From: Thermoanaerobaculia bacterium
Lineage (GTDB): Bacteria; Acidobacteriota; Thermoanaerobaculia; Multivoradales; J023
Direction of reading: 5' to 3'
Assembly: GCA_030431255.1 (NCBI GenBank)
Contig: JAUIJL010000001.1
Span: forward strand, 434,001-498,000
DNA length: 64,000 bases
The notes under the pieces are model-generated. The model worked only from the letters and a program-made list of their open reading frames with translations, searched no databases and was not told the origin of the DNA. Of this stretch, positions 17,594 to 26,978 are shown piece by piece. The number at the start of each line of letters is the position of its first letter. Within the stretch, counting starts at the first letter, position 1. The translations under genes and the position numbers were made by a program.

Positions 17594-20515
17594 TCAGAAT
17601 CTCAGCTCGATCGAGAATCGAAGACGTCTGGGCTCTTGAAGGTCCGCCAACCCCCTGGGCAGGCCGAAGCCCGGCAGGTCGATATCTTCTTCCACGCCGA
17701 GTTGCGTCTGCTCGTCGAGCAGGTTGAAGACCTCGAGCTTCGCCAGGATCTCGAGCCGGCTGCGGGTTTCGATGGCCGCGGTCAGGCTCACATCCCATTG
17801 CAAGACGTCGTCCAACCGCCGGCTGCCCCTCGGGTCGAGGAAGATGATGGCTCCCTGTTGGGTGTCTCGGCGTTCCGCTTGCCAAGGTGTGCCGCTCTCG
17901 TAGGTCAGCGCGTTGCCCACGGTGAGGACCGTGCTCGACAGCGGAATCTCGTAAAGGCCGAAGATCCGCAGACGATTGGGGCGGTCGTAGGGCGCTCGGC
18001 CGTAGCGATTGATCACGTTGCCGTCGCTCAAATCCGTGAAATCGAGAAACGTGGAGTCGCCCCGGCGGCTGAAAAGGTTGCCCTCGGTTTTGCTGCGGGT
18101 CAGCGACGCGAGCATCTGCCAGCGATCGGCAAAGCGTTTCTGCACCAGCAGGCGGACGGCTTGGTGTCGACGTTCCCCTTGCTCGACATTGATGACCTGA
18201 TCCGCGCGCTCGTCGAAGAAAATGACATCGTCCCAAAAATCGTCCCAGCGTCTGGAAATGGCGTGCAGCTGGAGCGAGACCGTGTCGCTCAGGCGTCGTT
18301 CGAAACCGAGCCCCCATTCGTCCATGCGGGTTCGTCGCAAATTCGGATCCAGCTCCGCCTCTTGGAACGGCTCGATCTCGAAGCTCTCGAGAAATCCCCA
18401 ACAGGGGGAGCCGAGGTCGCCGGCGTCGGCGCCTTCGCACGACGGATCGCCGACCTGCCAGACGTAGAGCGAGGCTCCGGAGAAGAGGTCCGACCGCAGG
18501 AAGCTGTCCGTGAAGCCCTGGGGAAAGGGCTCGAAATAGCGACCGGCAAATAACGAGTAGAGGGTGGTGCCGTCGCCCGTGGCGTCGTATTTGACCCCCA
18601 GGCGCGGGGCGACGCCCTGATGGTCGGTGAGATCACGACCCTCGATTTCTTCGGTGATTTGACGCTCCCACCGCACACCGACGTCGAAGAGCCAGCGTCC
18701 GAAAGTGACGGCGTCGCCGACATAGATCGCGGTGTTGGCAGATCGGCTGCGGGAGCCGGGAATGTCCGGGATATTGAAAAGCAGAAATGGGGAGAAGGTG
18801 CCCTGTGCGGGATCGAAGGAGCTGCAGCGGCCGCCCGCGAGGCATTCCTCCGATAGGCCGAGATCGAGAAAAAGCTGGCTCGTCACCGGTTGGCCGGTTT
18901 CTTGATCGACGCCTTCCAACCCGCTGAAGCGCAGGTTTCGCTCCGATTCGCTGTATTGAATGTCGAGCCCGAGGCGCAGGTCGTGGTCCACCTTGTCGCC
19001 GCTTTTGAACCATGAGAGGGCAAAACCTCCCTGGCGCCGAGGGCGGGTTTCTCGGCCGACATCGGTGAGACCGTTGTAGATGGTCAGCTCATCGAAGACG
19101 TCGTCCAGCTCGACCTCGTCGAAGTTAGGGCCCAAGCGGGTGATGTCGGCGTGCACGGCGTCGCCGGTGAGGCCGGTCCGACGACCCGGGTCCCGTCGCA
19201 ACGTGCGATCCTGGAGGGCGATCGAGGCGCTCGCGGTCCACGACGGACCGAGCACGCCGGTCCAATCGATCTTCTCGAAGTGACCGCTCTGCCGGAGCCG
19301 AGAGATCGCCGCCAGATCTCCGGCGATGGGCACGATCAGCGCGTCGAATGCGCTCGTCGCCGGTTTGCCCGTGGTGTTTTCGGCGGCGTCGAGCAGGGGT
19401 GAGAACGCCAGGGAGGCGGCGGAGTCGACGGCGTATTGGCCTTCGATCGTATGGCTCTCGCCGATCCGCCCGCCGAAGCGAAAAAGGGCCGATTCCACCG
19501 CCACGCCCGCGTCCCAAAAATCGCCGGCCAAGGTGGGGCGGGAAAGGGTCGATTCACCGTCCTGGCCGGCGGCGAAGTACCAGGCGCGATTGGCAAATAG
19601 CGGGCCGGAGAGGGTGACGGCGGAGGTTTGATCGTCGCCGGAGCCCTGATTGGCCGCGTCGATGTCCAGGGCCAAGGTTTCCGAGCCCGGTCGAGACGCG
19701 TAGTCGGAACGCCCGGAGCTCGGCTCCACCTGCCAGCGAGCGGTGCCCCGATGTCGACCGTCGCCGGTGCGCGTCACCACATTGATCACGGCTCCGGACA
19801 CACGCCCGAGCTCCGCGGGCATGCCGGCGGTCACCACCTCCACGGACTCGACCGCTTCATACGCGAGATTGAGGCCGAATAGGCCGGTCACGGCGTCGGT
19901 GGTGTCGACACCGTCGATCAAGAAGAGGTTGTTGCTGCGCAACGCGCCGCCGACATTCGGATTGCCGTCTTGGCCGCCGCCGACGTCCGGCAACAGCAGG
20001 GCGACACTTTGGTAGAAGCGCTCCACGGGCAGCACGTCCAGGAACTCCCGGCGGACCACGGATCTCACCCGCGTGTCCTGGGAGTCGACCAAGGGAGCCA
20101 GGGCCACCACTTGCACGCTCTCCGAAGGGCCGGACAGCACAGCCGCGGGGTCGACAGCATTGCCGCCTTCCGCTTCGTCCAGCTTCAGATCCACTCTCGT
20201 GGTGCGACCCACATAGACCGCCACACCGTCGCGCCGGTCTTGCAGGCTCAGCAACTGGGCGCTGACGTCGTACCCGCCGGGGCGCAGAGCGGGGAAGCGG
20301 AACCGTCCGGTTTCATCGGTCAAGGCCCCGCGCCGTCCATCGGGTCCCTCCAAGGTGATTTGAACCCCCGGCACCGGGCTCAGCTCGGCGTCGACCACCG
20401 TGCCGGCCAGATTTCCGGTTTGGGTGCCGTCGGCGGCGGCTTTCCTTGGGCCGACGGCGATCAGGAGGAGCGCCGAGACAACGAGGATGAGGACAAGGCG
20501 ATAGGGAATTTGCAT
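17594..20515 (-). CDS. TonB-dependent receptor with N-terminal carboxypeptidase-regulatory-like domain (Oar-like)
   Basis: GTVVDAELSPVPGVQITLEGPDGRRGALTDETGRFRFPALRPGGYDV; plug-like NNLFLIDGVDTTDAVTG; beta-barrel C-terminus; start chosen at MQIPYRLVLILVVS. Confidence 0.88.
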   Translation of the reverse strand: MQIPYRLVLILVVSALLLIAVGPRKAAADGTQTGNLAGTVVDAELSPVPGVQITLEGPDGRRGALTDETGRFRFPALRPGGYDVSAQLLSLQDRRDGVAVYVGRTTRVDLKLDEAEGGNAVDPAAVLSGPSESVQVVALAPLVDSQDTRVRSVVRREFLDVLPVERFYQSVALLLPDVGGGQDGNPNVGGALRSNNLFLIDGVDTTDAVTGLFGLNLAYEAVESVEVVTAGMPAELGRVSGAVINVVTRTGDGRHRGTARWQVEPSSGRSDYASRPGSETLALDIDAANQGSGDDQTSAVTLSGPLFANRAWYFAAGQDGESTLSRPTLAGDFWDAGVAVESALFRFGGRIGESHTIEGQYAVDSAASLAFSPLLDAAENTTGKPATSAFDALIVPIAGDLAAISRLRQSGHFEKIDWTGVLGPSWTASASIALQDRTLRRDPGRRTGLTGDAVHADITRLGPNFDEVELDDVFDELTIYNGLTDVGRETRPRRQGGFALSWFKSGDKVDHDLRLGLDIQYSESERNLRFSGLEGVDQETGQPVTSQLFLDLGLSEECLAGGRCSSFDPAQGTFSPFLLFNIPDIPGSRSRSANTAIYVGDAVTFGRWLFDVGVRWERQITEEIEGRDLTDHQGVAPRLGVKYDATGDGTTLYSLFAGRYFEPFPQGFTDSFLRSDLFSGASLYVWQVGDPSCEGADAGDLGSPCWGFLESFEIEPFQEAELDPNLRRTRMDEWGLGFERRLSDTVSLQLHAISRRWDDFWDDVIFFDERADQVINVEQGERRHQAVRLLVQKRFADRWQMLASLTRSKTEGNLFSRRGDSTFLDFTDLSDGNVINRYGRAPYDRPNRLRIFGLYEIPLSSTVLTVGNALTYESGTPWQAERRDTQQGAIIFLDPRGSRRLDDVLQWDVSLTAAIETRSRLEILAKLEVFNLLDEQTQLGVEEDIDLPGFGLPRGLADLQEPRRLRFSIELRF

Positions 20516-20537
20516 GGTTGGAGCCTGGGTGGCCTCC

Positions 20538-20903
20538 CTAGGAAGCTCGCAGGATTTTCTCCATCTTGCGTCCCTTCGCGAGCTCATCCACCAACTTGTC
20601 TAAGTAGCGGACCTGTCGGGTCAAGGGCGTTTCGATGTCTTCGATTCGATAACCGCAGATCACACCCTTGATCAGACTCGCATTCGGGTTGAGCGTCGCT
20701 TCAGCGAAGAATTGCTCGAATGTCACGTCACTGTCGGCCAACGATCGCACCTTGGCCTCGTCAAACCCCGTCAGCCAGGAGATGACCTGGTGAAGCTCGT
20801 CCAGGGTCCGCCCCTTCTTTTCGACTTTCGTCACGTAGTGGGGATAAACGGAGGCGAATTTCATGTCGGCGATTCGCTGATCGTGTTCTGGCGTGGTGGT
20901 CAT
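20538..20903 (-). CDS. DUF2200 family protein
   Basis: [49 protein letters not shown]...[41 protein letters not shown]. Confidence 0.85.
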   Translation of the reverse strand: MTTTPEHDQRIADMKFASVYPHYVTKVEKKGRTLDELHQVISWLTGFDEAKVRSLADSDVTFEQFFAEATLNPNASLIKGVICGYRIEDIETPLTRQVRYLDKLVDELAKGRKMEKILRAS

Positions 20904-21059
20904 AGTCGGGTACCGAGGTCGGTTGGGTGGGAAGGTGGGCACGTCTCGCCGTGCATTTTTCAGAGTGTATCTTCTTCGTGTTCATCGAGACGAATTGGAT
21001 AAAATGGGTCTCGGAATTTCGCCATCGCTATCCTCAAGCTTTTGCACTGAGACTTCTTC

Positions 21060-21620
21060 TTGCGAGCTCGATTCTCAACAATCCGCTTCGCCTTGCTGCG
21101 CAGCGATGAGCGGGCCGATGACGTGTCGGCCCTGCGTCGGCTAGCTTTTGCCGGTCGATTCGGACCCGAGGACCTCGCGCAGGGCATCAGCGATCCCCGC
21201 GAGAGCCGGGCCCGAGTCGTTGTCGCCGAAGGGGAGAGGGCTCTCGTCGGCTCCGTCCGTTTGATCCCTCCTGGCCCCGGGCCGCTTCTTTATCCCACGA
21301 CACGCTTCGTCGGAGATGTCGGCACCCTGGCTCCGGACCCGGTCCGAGCGGAGGCCGGCTGGGGATGTGTGCACCCGGAGCACCAGGGCACAGGGCTCTT
21401 TCGTCGGCTCATGAAAAGGACGATTTCAGTCGCCCGGAGCTTCAAGGCAGAAGCTCTCATTCTCGCCACTCGACGAGAGCACTCAGCGTTCTGGCGATCG
21501 CTCGATTTCGAGGTGACCGGCGTTTCCTATCGCGGCGCGTTCTCTGGGGCCGACTATGTTGTGGTGTCGGTGGATCTGCTCCGAATCTCAGGGAATCCCG
21601 TCATTTGCCGGAGGGTTTAG
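21060..21620 (+). CDS. GNAT-family N-acetyltransferase
   Basis: VGDVGTLAPDPVRAEAGWGCVHPEHQGTGLFRRLMKRTI...SFKAEALILATRREHSAFWRSLDFEVTG. Confidence 0.65.
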   Translation: MRARFSTIRFALLRSDERADDVSALRRLAFAGRFGPEDLAQGISDPRESRARVVVAEGERALVGSVRLIPPGPGPLLYPTTRFVGDVGTLAPDPVRAEAGWGCVHPEHQGTGLFRRLMKRTISVARSFKAEALILATRREHSAFWRSLDFEVTGVSYRGAFSGADYVVVSVDLLRISGNPVICRRV

Positions 21621-21786
21621 AATCGAGCTCTCTATCGTTCAGACCCGATGACACCGGCTCGCCCGATCCGGGGAGCGAGCGCAAAGGAGATGTCGTGACC
21701 AGGATGCATACGAGACGGGAACCCTTGCCGGAGCAGAGTCAGAAGCCGGAGCCACAACAGGCCTCGGCCCGACGATCCATCGCACG

Positions 21787-22088
21787 GTGCAACAAGTGTT
21801 GGCGGGGCAAGATCGCTTGATCGAGCTGATCAAGAAATACGACATCAAAATGGGCTTCGGCACGGATTTCGTATTCGGTAGCTACAAAAGCCTGGTCCGA
21901 GAATTCATCGCCCGGACCCAATATTTCTCTCCGGCCGAGATCCTCATCCAAGCCACCTCCGAAAGCGCGGAAATCATCCGCATGGCCGGCAAGCTCGACC
22001 CCTACGACTCCTTCGGCGAAATCAAAGAGGGTTGGCTGGGGTGATCATGAAAGACGGTAAGTTGGTCAAGAATACGCTCGGGAAGTGA
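21787..22088 (+). pseudogene. C-terminal remnant of a metal-dependent amidohydrolase, with internal deletion/frameshift
   Basis: MGFGTDFVFGSYKSLVREFIARTQYFSPAEILIQATSESAEIIRMAGKLDPYDSFGEIKEGWLG* then VIMKDGKLVKNTLGK* in another frame. Confidence 0.65.
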
Positions 22089-22396
22089 GCCGGGCACCTA
22101 CAACACCACGCTCACCATTCTGGTGCCCGACGCCACCAACGTCGACGTGCCGATTACGATGACCGTTCCGAACACGCCTCTCACGGCGCCCGCCAATCCG
22201 TTTCCGGTCAATGGTGCCACCAACCAACCCCTGGCCTTCACCATGGATTGGACCGCATCGGACCCGGATTTCGGTCAGGTGGTGACCTACGACCTCTATT
22301 TTTCGACCAGCCAGCCCCTGGTCAACACCTTGGTCCGTGATTCCGCCGGGACCCCGGGTCGGTCGGCTTTTCGCCGGACGACTCGTGGTTCAACGG
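22089..22396 (+). pseudogene. Fragment of an Ig-like/fibronectin-like surface protein
   Basis: PGTYNTTLTILVPDATNVDVPITMTVPN...PANPFPVNGATNQPLAFTMDWTASDPDFGQVVTYDLYFST; no start, truncated at the palindrome. Confidence 0.5.
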
Positions 22397-22440
22397 ACCT
22401 TCAGGTGGTTCAGTGATGGTTCACTGAACCACCTGAAGGT
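22397..22440. repeat. Perfect 20-bp inverted repeat with 4-nt loop
   Basis: ACCTTCAGGTGGTTCAGTGA-TGGT-TCACTGAACCACCTGAAGGT. Confidence 0.95.
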
Positions 22441-22554
22441 GGAGGAAGTACCGAATTTCTGGAGCTTTGGGAGGTTTGGAGGCTTGGCATGCGCCGTGCA
22501 ATCTCGGTCTTTCGAGCCCGCATGAGGCGGGCTCGAAACAGAGAGGAAGCACCC

Positions 22555-23409
22555 ATGTCCGTCCAAATCTTGTCTCAGAACGCCGCGCCCGGAAAGCAAG
22601 TGAAATTCAACTTCTCCGCCGAGGTGGTGTCCTATGTCATCGGCATCAGCTACTGGTATTTCGAGTACGACAAATCCGATCACCAGACCAAAGAAATCTC
22701 CCTGAATATCGACTCCAGCAGCAACGGCGATGTGGTCTACGCGACCCCCAAAGCCGTGCTCTCCGGCCAGGGGCATGGTCTGAATTCGAGCTCGACCGTC
22801 AACATGAGCTGCATCGCCGTGTTGAAGGAAGCTGAGAGCGACCTGGTTCTGGCGAGCCTCCCGGGTCTGGCGAATGGCTCCAAAAGCACCCCGATCACGA
22901 CTCCGGTGCCTTCGAGCATCGACGCTGGGGTGGTCAACGGGTGGTATGCGGAATACGGGGCGGGGCATCACGTCAAGACTTTCCAAACCAGCGTTCAGAC
23001 CATCGTCAACGGCTCGCTGACGACCCTCGAAAGCACGATGGTGATGAAGGACAATACGGGCCACTCCGCGTCCAATCCGACCCTCGACGCCGGGCTGATC
23101 GCCTCTTCGAGCCCGGAGCTGATCGCCGGGTATCTCCAACAAGAGCAGACGGGCAGCCCGCTCCAGGTCTCGTTTCCGGGAGTGAGCAACCTGAGCAGCG
23201 TGGGGGTCATGCTGCAGAGCCTCACCGTCAGCTACGGCACCAACACGGATCACGACATCAAATTCATCGGCGGGGGCACGACGGGCTGGACCGTCAACGG
23301 CAACACCGTCACCCTCAACAACGCGCAGGGGCTGATGAGCGATGGAAAGCACAACCAGGACAGCTCGCTGTCCTCGGTGTCGCTGATCGTCTTGGCGGTC
23401 CCGGCCTGA
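22555..23409 (+). CDS. Hypothetical protein, no recognisable domain
   Basis: Start at MSVQILSQNAAPGKQVKFNF preceded by GAGAGGAAG; followed by a terminator. Confidence 0.7.
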   Translation: MSVQILSQNAAPGKQVKFNFSAEVVSYVIGISYWYFEYDKSDHQTKEISLNIDSSSNGDVVYATPKAVLSGQGHGLNSSSTVNMSCIAVLKEAESDLVLASLPGLANGSKSTPITTPVPSSIDAGVVNGWYAEYGAGHHVKTFQTSVQTIVNGSLTTLESTMVMKDNTGHSASNPTLDAGLIASSSPELIAGYLQQEQTGSPLQVSFPGVSNLSSVGVMLQSLTVSYGTNTDHDIKFIGGGTTGWTVNGNTVTLNNAQGLMSDGKHNQDSSLSSVSLIVLAVPA

Positions 23410-23459
23410 TCCTTGGCCGACTGACTCCCTTGCCGACGGATTCCTTCAACGACCGACCC

Positions 23460-23497
23460 GCGACCCGCGGCTGCCCGCCGCGGGTCGCTTCGTTTTT
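23460..23497 (+). terminator. Rho-independent terminator
   Basis: GCGACCCGCGG-CTGCCCG-CCGCGGGTCGC followed by TTCGTTTTT. Confidence 0.8.
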
Positions 23498-23525
23498 GGG
23501 GGCTCGCGGCCGAGGAGCGCGGTAC

Positions 23526-23795
23526 TCAAGCCCCCGACCGTTTGAGCCGGGAGAGCGCTCGTCTGGACTCGAGAAGGCTGGGATGCTCGGCCGGCAGCAG
23601 CTCGGAGCGGAGCCTTACGGCTCGATCGAGCGCTGCCAGTGCCGCAGGCAAATCCTCGTGGACCAAACCGGTAGTGTCGAGGCTTTGCCCCGGTGCTCTG
23701 CGCAGCTGACGGCGGGCGACGGCTTTGAGCTCACGGTATATGGGATTTCGGCTGGGCGCCTGCCGAAAATACCCGCTCTCCGGAGCAGGTGTCAC
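23526..23795 (-). pseudogene. In-frame relic: ECF sigma N-terminal piece fused to the C-terminus of a TPR protein
   Basis: PIYRELKAVARRQLRRAPGQSLDTTGLVHED (compare YRELKAIAGSQLVGERPGHTLQTTALVNEA at 2603-3163) then LPAALAALDRAVRLRSELLPAEHPSLLESRRAL. Confidence 0.6.
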
Positions 23796-23932
23796 GTCGG
23801 GTAGGCAGGGAGCGGGCCTCAGATTCAGGCGAGGTGGAGCAGCCGGTCGGGCTCGGCCGGAGGGCTGGAGAATCGTGATAATTTGCCCTGGGTTTTCTCT
23901 CTAATCCCGTCTGTGAGCGGCTTGTTGTCGCT

Positions 23933-26317
23933 TTGGAGGAGCTGTCGTTGACCGACGATCTACCGCGGGTCGACCTCGGGCCTTATCGGTTGGAAGTGTT
24001 GCTCGGCCGCGGGGGCATGGGCACGGTGTATCGGGCCGTGGATAAGCGGCTCGGGCGGCGGGTGGCGGTCAAACATCTTCCGCCCGAAGCCGGAGGTGAC
24101 GAGCATCGGCGCCTTCGGTTCCGTCGGGAAGCGGCGATCCTGGCACGGCTCAGCCATCCGGCGGTGGTGCAAATCTTCGACCTCATCGAGTCTGAAGAGG
24201 GCGACTGGATCGTCATGGAGCTGGTGTCCGGCTCAACTCTCGCCGAGCTGGTGAGACAAGGACCCCTGCCGATCGCCCGGGTGCTGGACATCGGACAGCA
24301 GGTGGCGAATGGATTGTCCGAAGCCCACGACCAGGGCATCCTTCATCGGGATCTCAAGGCGTCGAATGTGATCGAAGGCGGCTCGGGCGTCAAGATTCTC
24401 GACTTCGGATTAGCGAAGTGGTCTCCCATGGAACCTTCTTCGTCGACGGATCCGGCGGTAGGGACGGTAGGGACGCCGCTGGGACCTGAGCCGGGGGATT
24501 CGCCCCAGGGTTATTCGACGCCAGGCTATTCGACCCACTCGCTCTCCGCCACGGGGCAAATCGCCGGCACGTTTCAGTCCATGTCCCCTGAGCAGGCACG
24601 AGGGCTGCCCTTGGATCGCCGCTCGGACCTCTTTTCCCTGGGATTGCTGCTCTACGAGCTGACCGTCGGTCGGGCCGCATTCCACGGGGAGACGGGGCTC
24701 GACACGCTGTTGCAGATCACCGGACGTCCTCATCGACCGGCGATCGAGGCGCGTCCCGACACGCCTCCGACGCTTTCGGCGTTGATCGATCGACTGCTGG
24801 AGAAGTCGCCGGGGGATCGTCCGCCCGATGCGGGAGCCGTCGCCGGGGAGCTGGCTCGTTTGCGGCGAGATTTCGAGCAAGCGGTCGGCAGGCATGGCGG
24901 GTCTGCCGCATCGAGTTGGTTTCTGCGTCGGCGGTGGATCGTCGGCACGACTCCCATGGTCGCACTGGTCGCACTGGTCGCACTGGTTGCACTGGTCGTC
25001 GGTGGAGTGACGGTCGCCGCCTTCGACGGCAACCGGTGGGACCCTTTTGCCGCTCTCCTCGGATCGACCCCGCCTGCATCCGTCGCTTCGGAGGCCGACG
25101 GAGAGGCACCGAGCTCCTACGGCGCCTTTGAGCGGGGGATGGCATACCTCGATCGATTCGATCAGCCGGATCATCTGTCCAGCGCGGTGGCGGCCTTTGA
25201 AGAGGCTCTGGCCTTGGACGAAGGCTCAGCCCCGGCCCATGCGGGCCTAGCGTTGGCTTATTGGCGGCGTTTTAAAGAGAAGCGGGATCCCCTCTGGCTG
25301 GAGCAGGCCTTGCCCCTGGCCGAGCGAGCGGTGGGGATCGACGAGCACCTAGCCCTGGGTCATATCGCGTTGGGCACCATCTACGGGGATTCCGCACGTT
25401 ACGCCGAGGCCCTCGAGCAGCTCGAGATCGCCCTGCGGCTCTCTCCGAACCACGCCGATGCATACCGCGGAATGGGAGTGGCCCATTCGGTGGAAGGCAA
25501 GTTTTCCGAAGCGATTGCCGCCTTTGAGCGGGCGGCTCGGCTCAAGCCGCAGGACGCCGGTCTCTATGCCCGTCTCGGCACGATTTACTACCGCCAAGGC
25601 CGGCTCGAGGAGGCGGAAGCGCAATACCTGAAGAGCATCGAGCTCGCTCCTTACGGCATCTACGGCTACCGAAATCTCGCCGCGGTCTACTACATGCAAG
25701 ACCGCTTGGCGGAGGCCGCGGATACTTTGCAGAAGGCCTTGGCCATCGAGCAACGGCCGTCCCTCTACTCGAATTTGGGCATGATTCTCTTTGCCCAAGG
25801 CCTATATCGTCCCGCCGCCCGCGCCTTTCAAGAAGCCTTGGATCGCGGCGGCGCCGGTTTCTATTTGTATTGGGCGAATCTGGCCGACGCGTATCGCTTG
25901 GCCGCGGGAACCGAGGACGAAGCCGGCAAAGCCTACGCACAAGCGATTCGCTTGGCCCGCGGGGAGCTTCGGGAGCGGCCTGAGCATTCGAGCCTGAGGA
26001 GCCGGATCGCTCTCTACTTGGCCAAGCGTGGGGATTGTACCGAGGCTTTGGCTGAGCTGGATCTCTTGGAACAGGTCCCCACCGATGCGACGGATCACTA
26101 TCGGCGGGCGGTGACCCTCGAGGTGTGCGCGCGGCGTGACGAGGCCCTCGACGCCCTCGGTGAAGCCCTCGGGGCGGGCTTTTCCGCGGCTGAGGTGGCC
26201 CGAGATCCGGAGCTCTTCGAGCTGCGCTCAGATCCCGGCTATCACCGTCTGTTGACCGAGGATGGAGGCCGGGCCTCCGGCGCGGGCTCATCGGCCACCG
26301 GCGCCTCACCCGCCTGA
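23933..26317 (+). CDS. Serine/threonine protein kinase with TPR repeats
   Basis: LGPYRLEVLLGRGGMGTVYRAVD, ILHRDLKASNVI, DFGLAKW, QSMSPEQARG; TM; many TPRs. Confidence 0.9.
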   Translation: MEELSLTDDLPRVDLGPYRLEVLLGRGGMGTVYRAVDKRLGRRVAVKHLPPEAGGDEHRRLRFRREAAILARLSHPAVVQIFDLIESEEGDWIVMELVSGSTLAELVRQGPLPIARVLDIGQQVANGLSEAHDQGILHRDLKASNVIEGGSGVKILDFGLAKWSPMEPSSSTDPAVGTVGTPLGPEPGDSPQGYSTPGYSTHSLSATGQIAGTFQSMSPEQARGLPLDRRSDLFSLGLLLYELTVGRAAFHGETGLDTLLQITGRPHRPAIEARPDTPPTLSALIDRLLEKSPGDRPPDAGAVAGELARLRRDFEQAVGRHGGSAASSWFLRRRWIVGTTPMVALVALVALVALVVGGVTVAAFDGNRWDPFAALLGSTPPASVASEADGEAPSSYGAFERGMAYLDRFDQPDHLSSAVAAFEEALALDEGSAPAHAGLALAYWRRFKEKRDPLWLEQALPLAERAVGIDEHLALGHIALGTIYGDSARYAEALEQLEIALRLSPNHADAYRGMGVAHSVEGKFSEAIAAFERAARLKPQDAGLYARLGTIYYRQGRLEEAEAQYLKSIELAPYGIYGYRNLAAVYYMQDRLAEAADTLQKALAIEQRPSLYSNLGMILFAQGLYRPAARAFQEALDRGGAGFYLYWANLADAYRLAAGTEDEAGKAYAQAIRLARGELRERPEHSSLRSRIALYLAKRGDCTEALAELDLLEQVPTDATDHYRRAVTLEVCARRDEALDALGEALGAGFSAAEVARDPELFELRSDPGYHRLLTEDGGRASGAGSSATGASPA

Positions 26318-26911
26318 TCGAGCCGCTTCGACATAGGTATCGTCGCCCGTTTCGGAATCGCCCACCACCATTTCCGGATCCACCCGATAGAAGCGGGCCA
26401 TGTCGTTGAGTGGGCCGACGGTCAAAAGGGCCCGGAATTTGAACCGTCCCGCGTTGGAGATGTGCACCAGGCTTCGGTCGCCGGGCCAGACGGCAGACCA
26501 ACCGGAACCGATCCCATAGGAGACGCTCGGCACGGTGCTGGGCTTGAAGATCGTGGACACCAGCGTCGGCACCATGGTGGAGCTGTCTTTGGGCTCCACG
26601 ACCACCGGGGAGAAGTTTTCCCCTTCGCCGACCGCTGAGGTGAACAACACCTGCAAGCTGATGGGCCGTGGCTTGTCGGCGGTGGGCTCAGCCGACCAGT
26701 CGCTGAAGTCGTAGACGCGAAATTCGAGGTCGCAAGCTGTGTGCAGGTGTTTGGGATTGCCGGCCGAAATCAACAGTCCGCCCGCCTTCGGCGACATCGA
26801 ATCATTCACCAGGTTCAGCTGCAGGGGATACACGCCGTCCCGAACGCTGACCACTGGCTGAGTATGCCAGTTGAAACCCAGCTCGAAGGCCAATTTAGCT
26901 CTTTGTGTCAT
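26306..26911 (-). CDS. Hypothetical protein divergent from the sigma54-type regulator
   Basis: 201-aa ORF FELGFNWHTQPVVSVRDGVYPLQLNLVNDSMSPKAGG...; no family recognised. Confidence 0.6.
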   Translation of the reverse strand: MTQRAKLAFELGFNWHTQPVVSVRDGVYPLQLNLVNDSMSPKAGGLLISAGNPKHLHTACDLEFRVYDFSDWSAEPTADKPRPISLQVLFTSAVGEGENFSPVVVEPKDSSTMVPTLVSTIFKPSTVPSVSYGIGSGWSAVWPGDRSLVHISNAGRFKFRALLTVGPLNDMARFYRVDPEMVVGDSETGDDTYVEAARSGG

Positions 26912-26978
26912 CTTTGTTCTCCCATGTTGGTTAGGTTCCGGCCGGTTCGGTCCATGTCCGGGATGCTATCTTCCTCTC

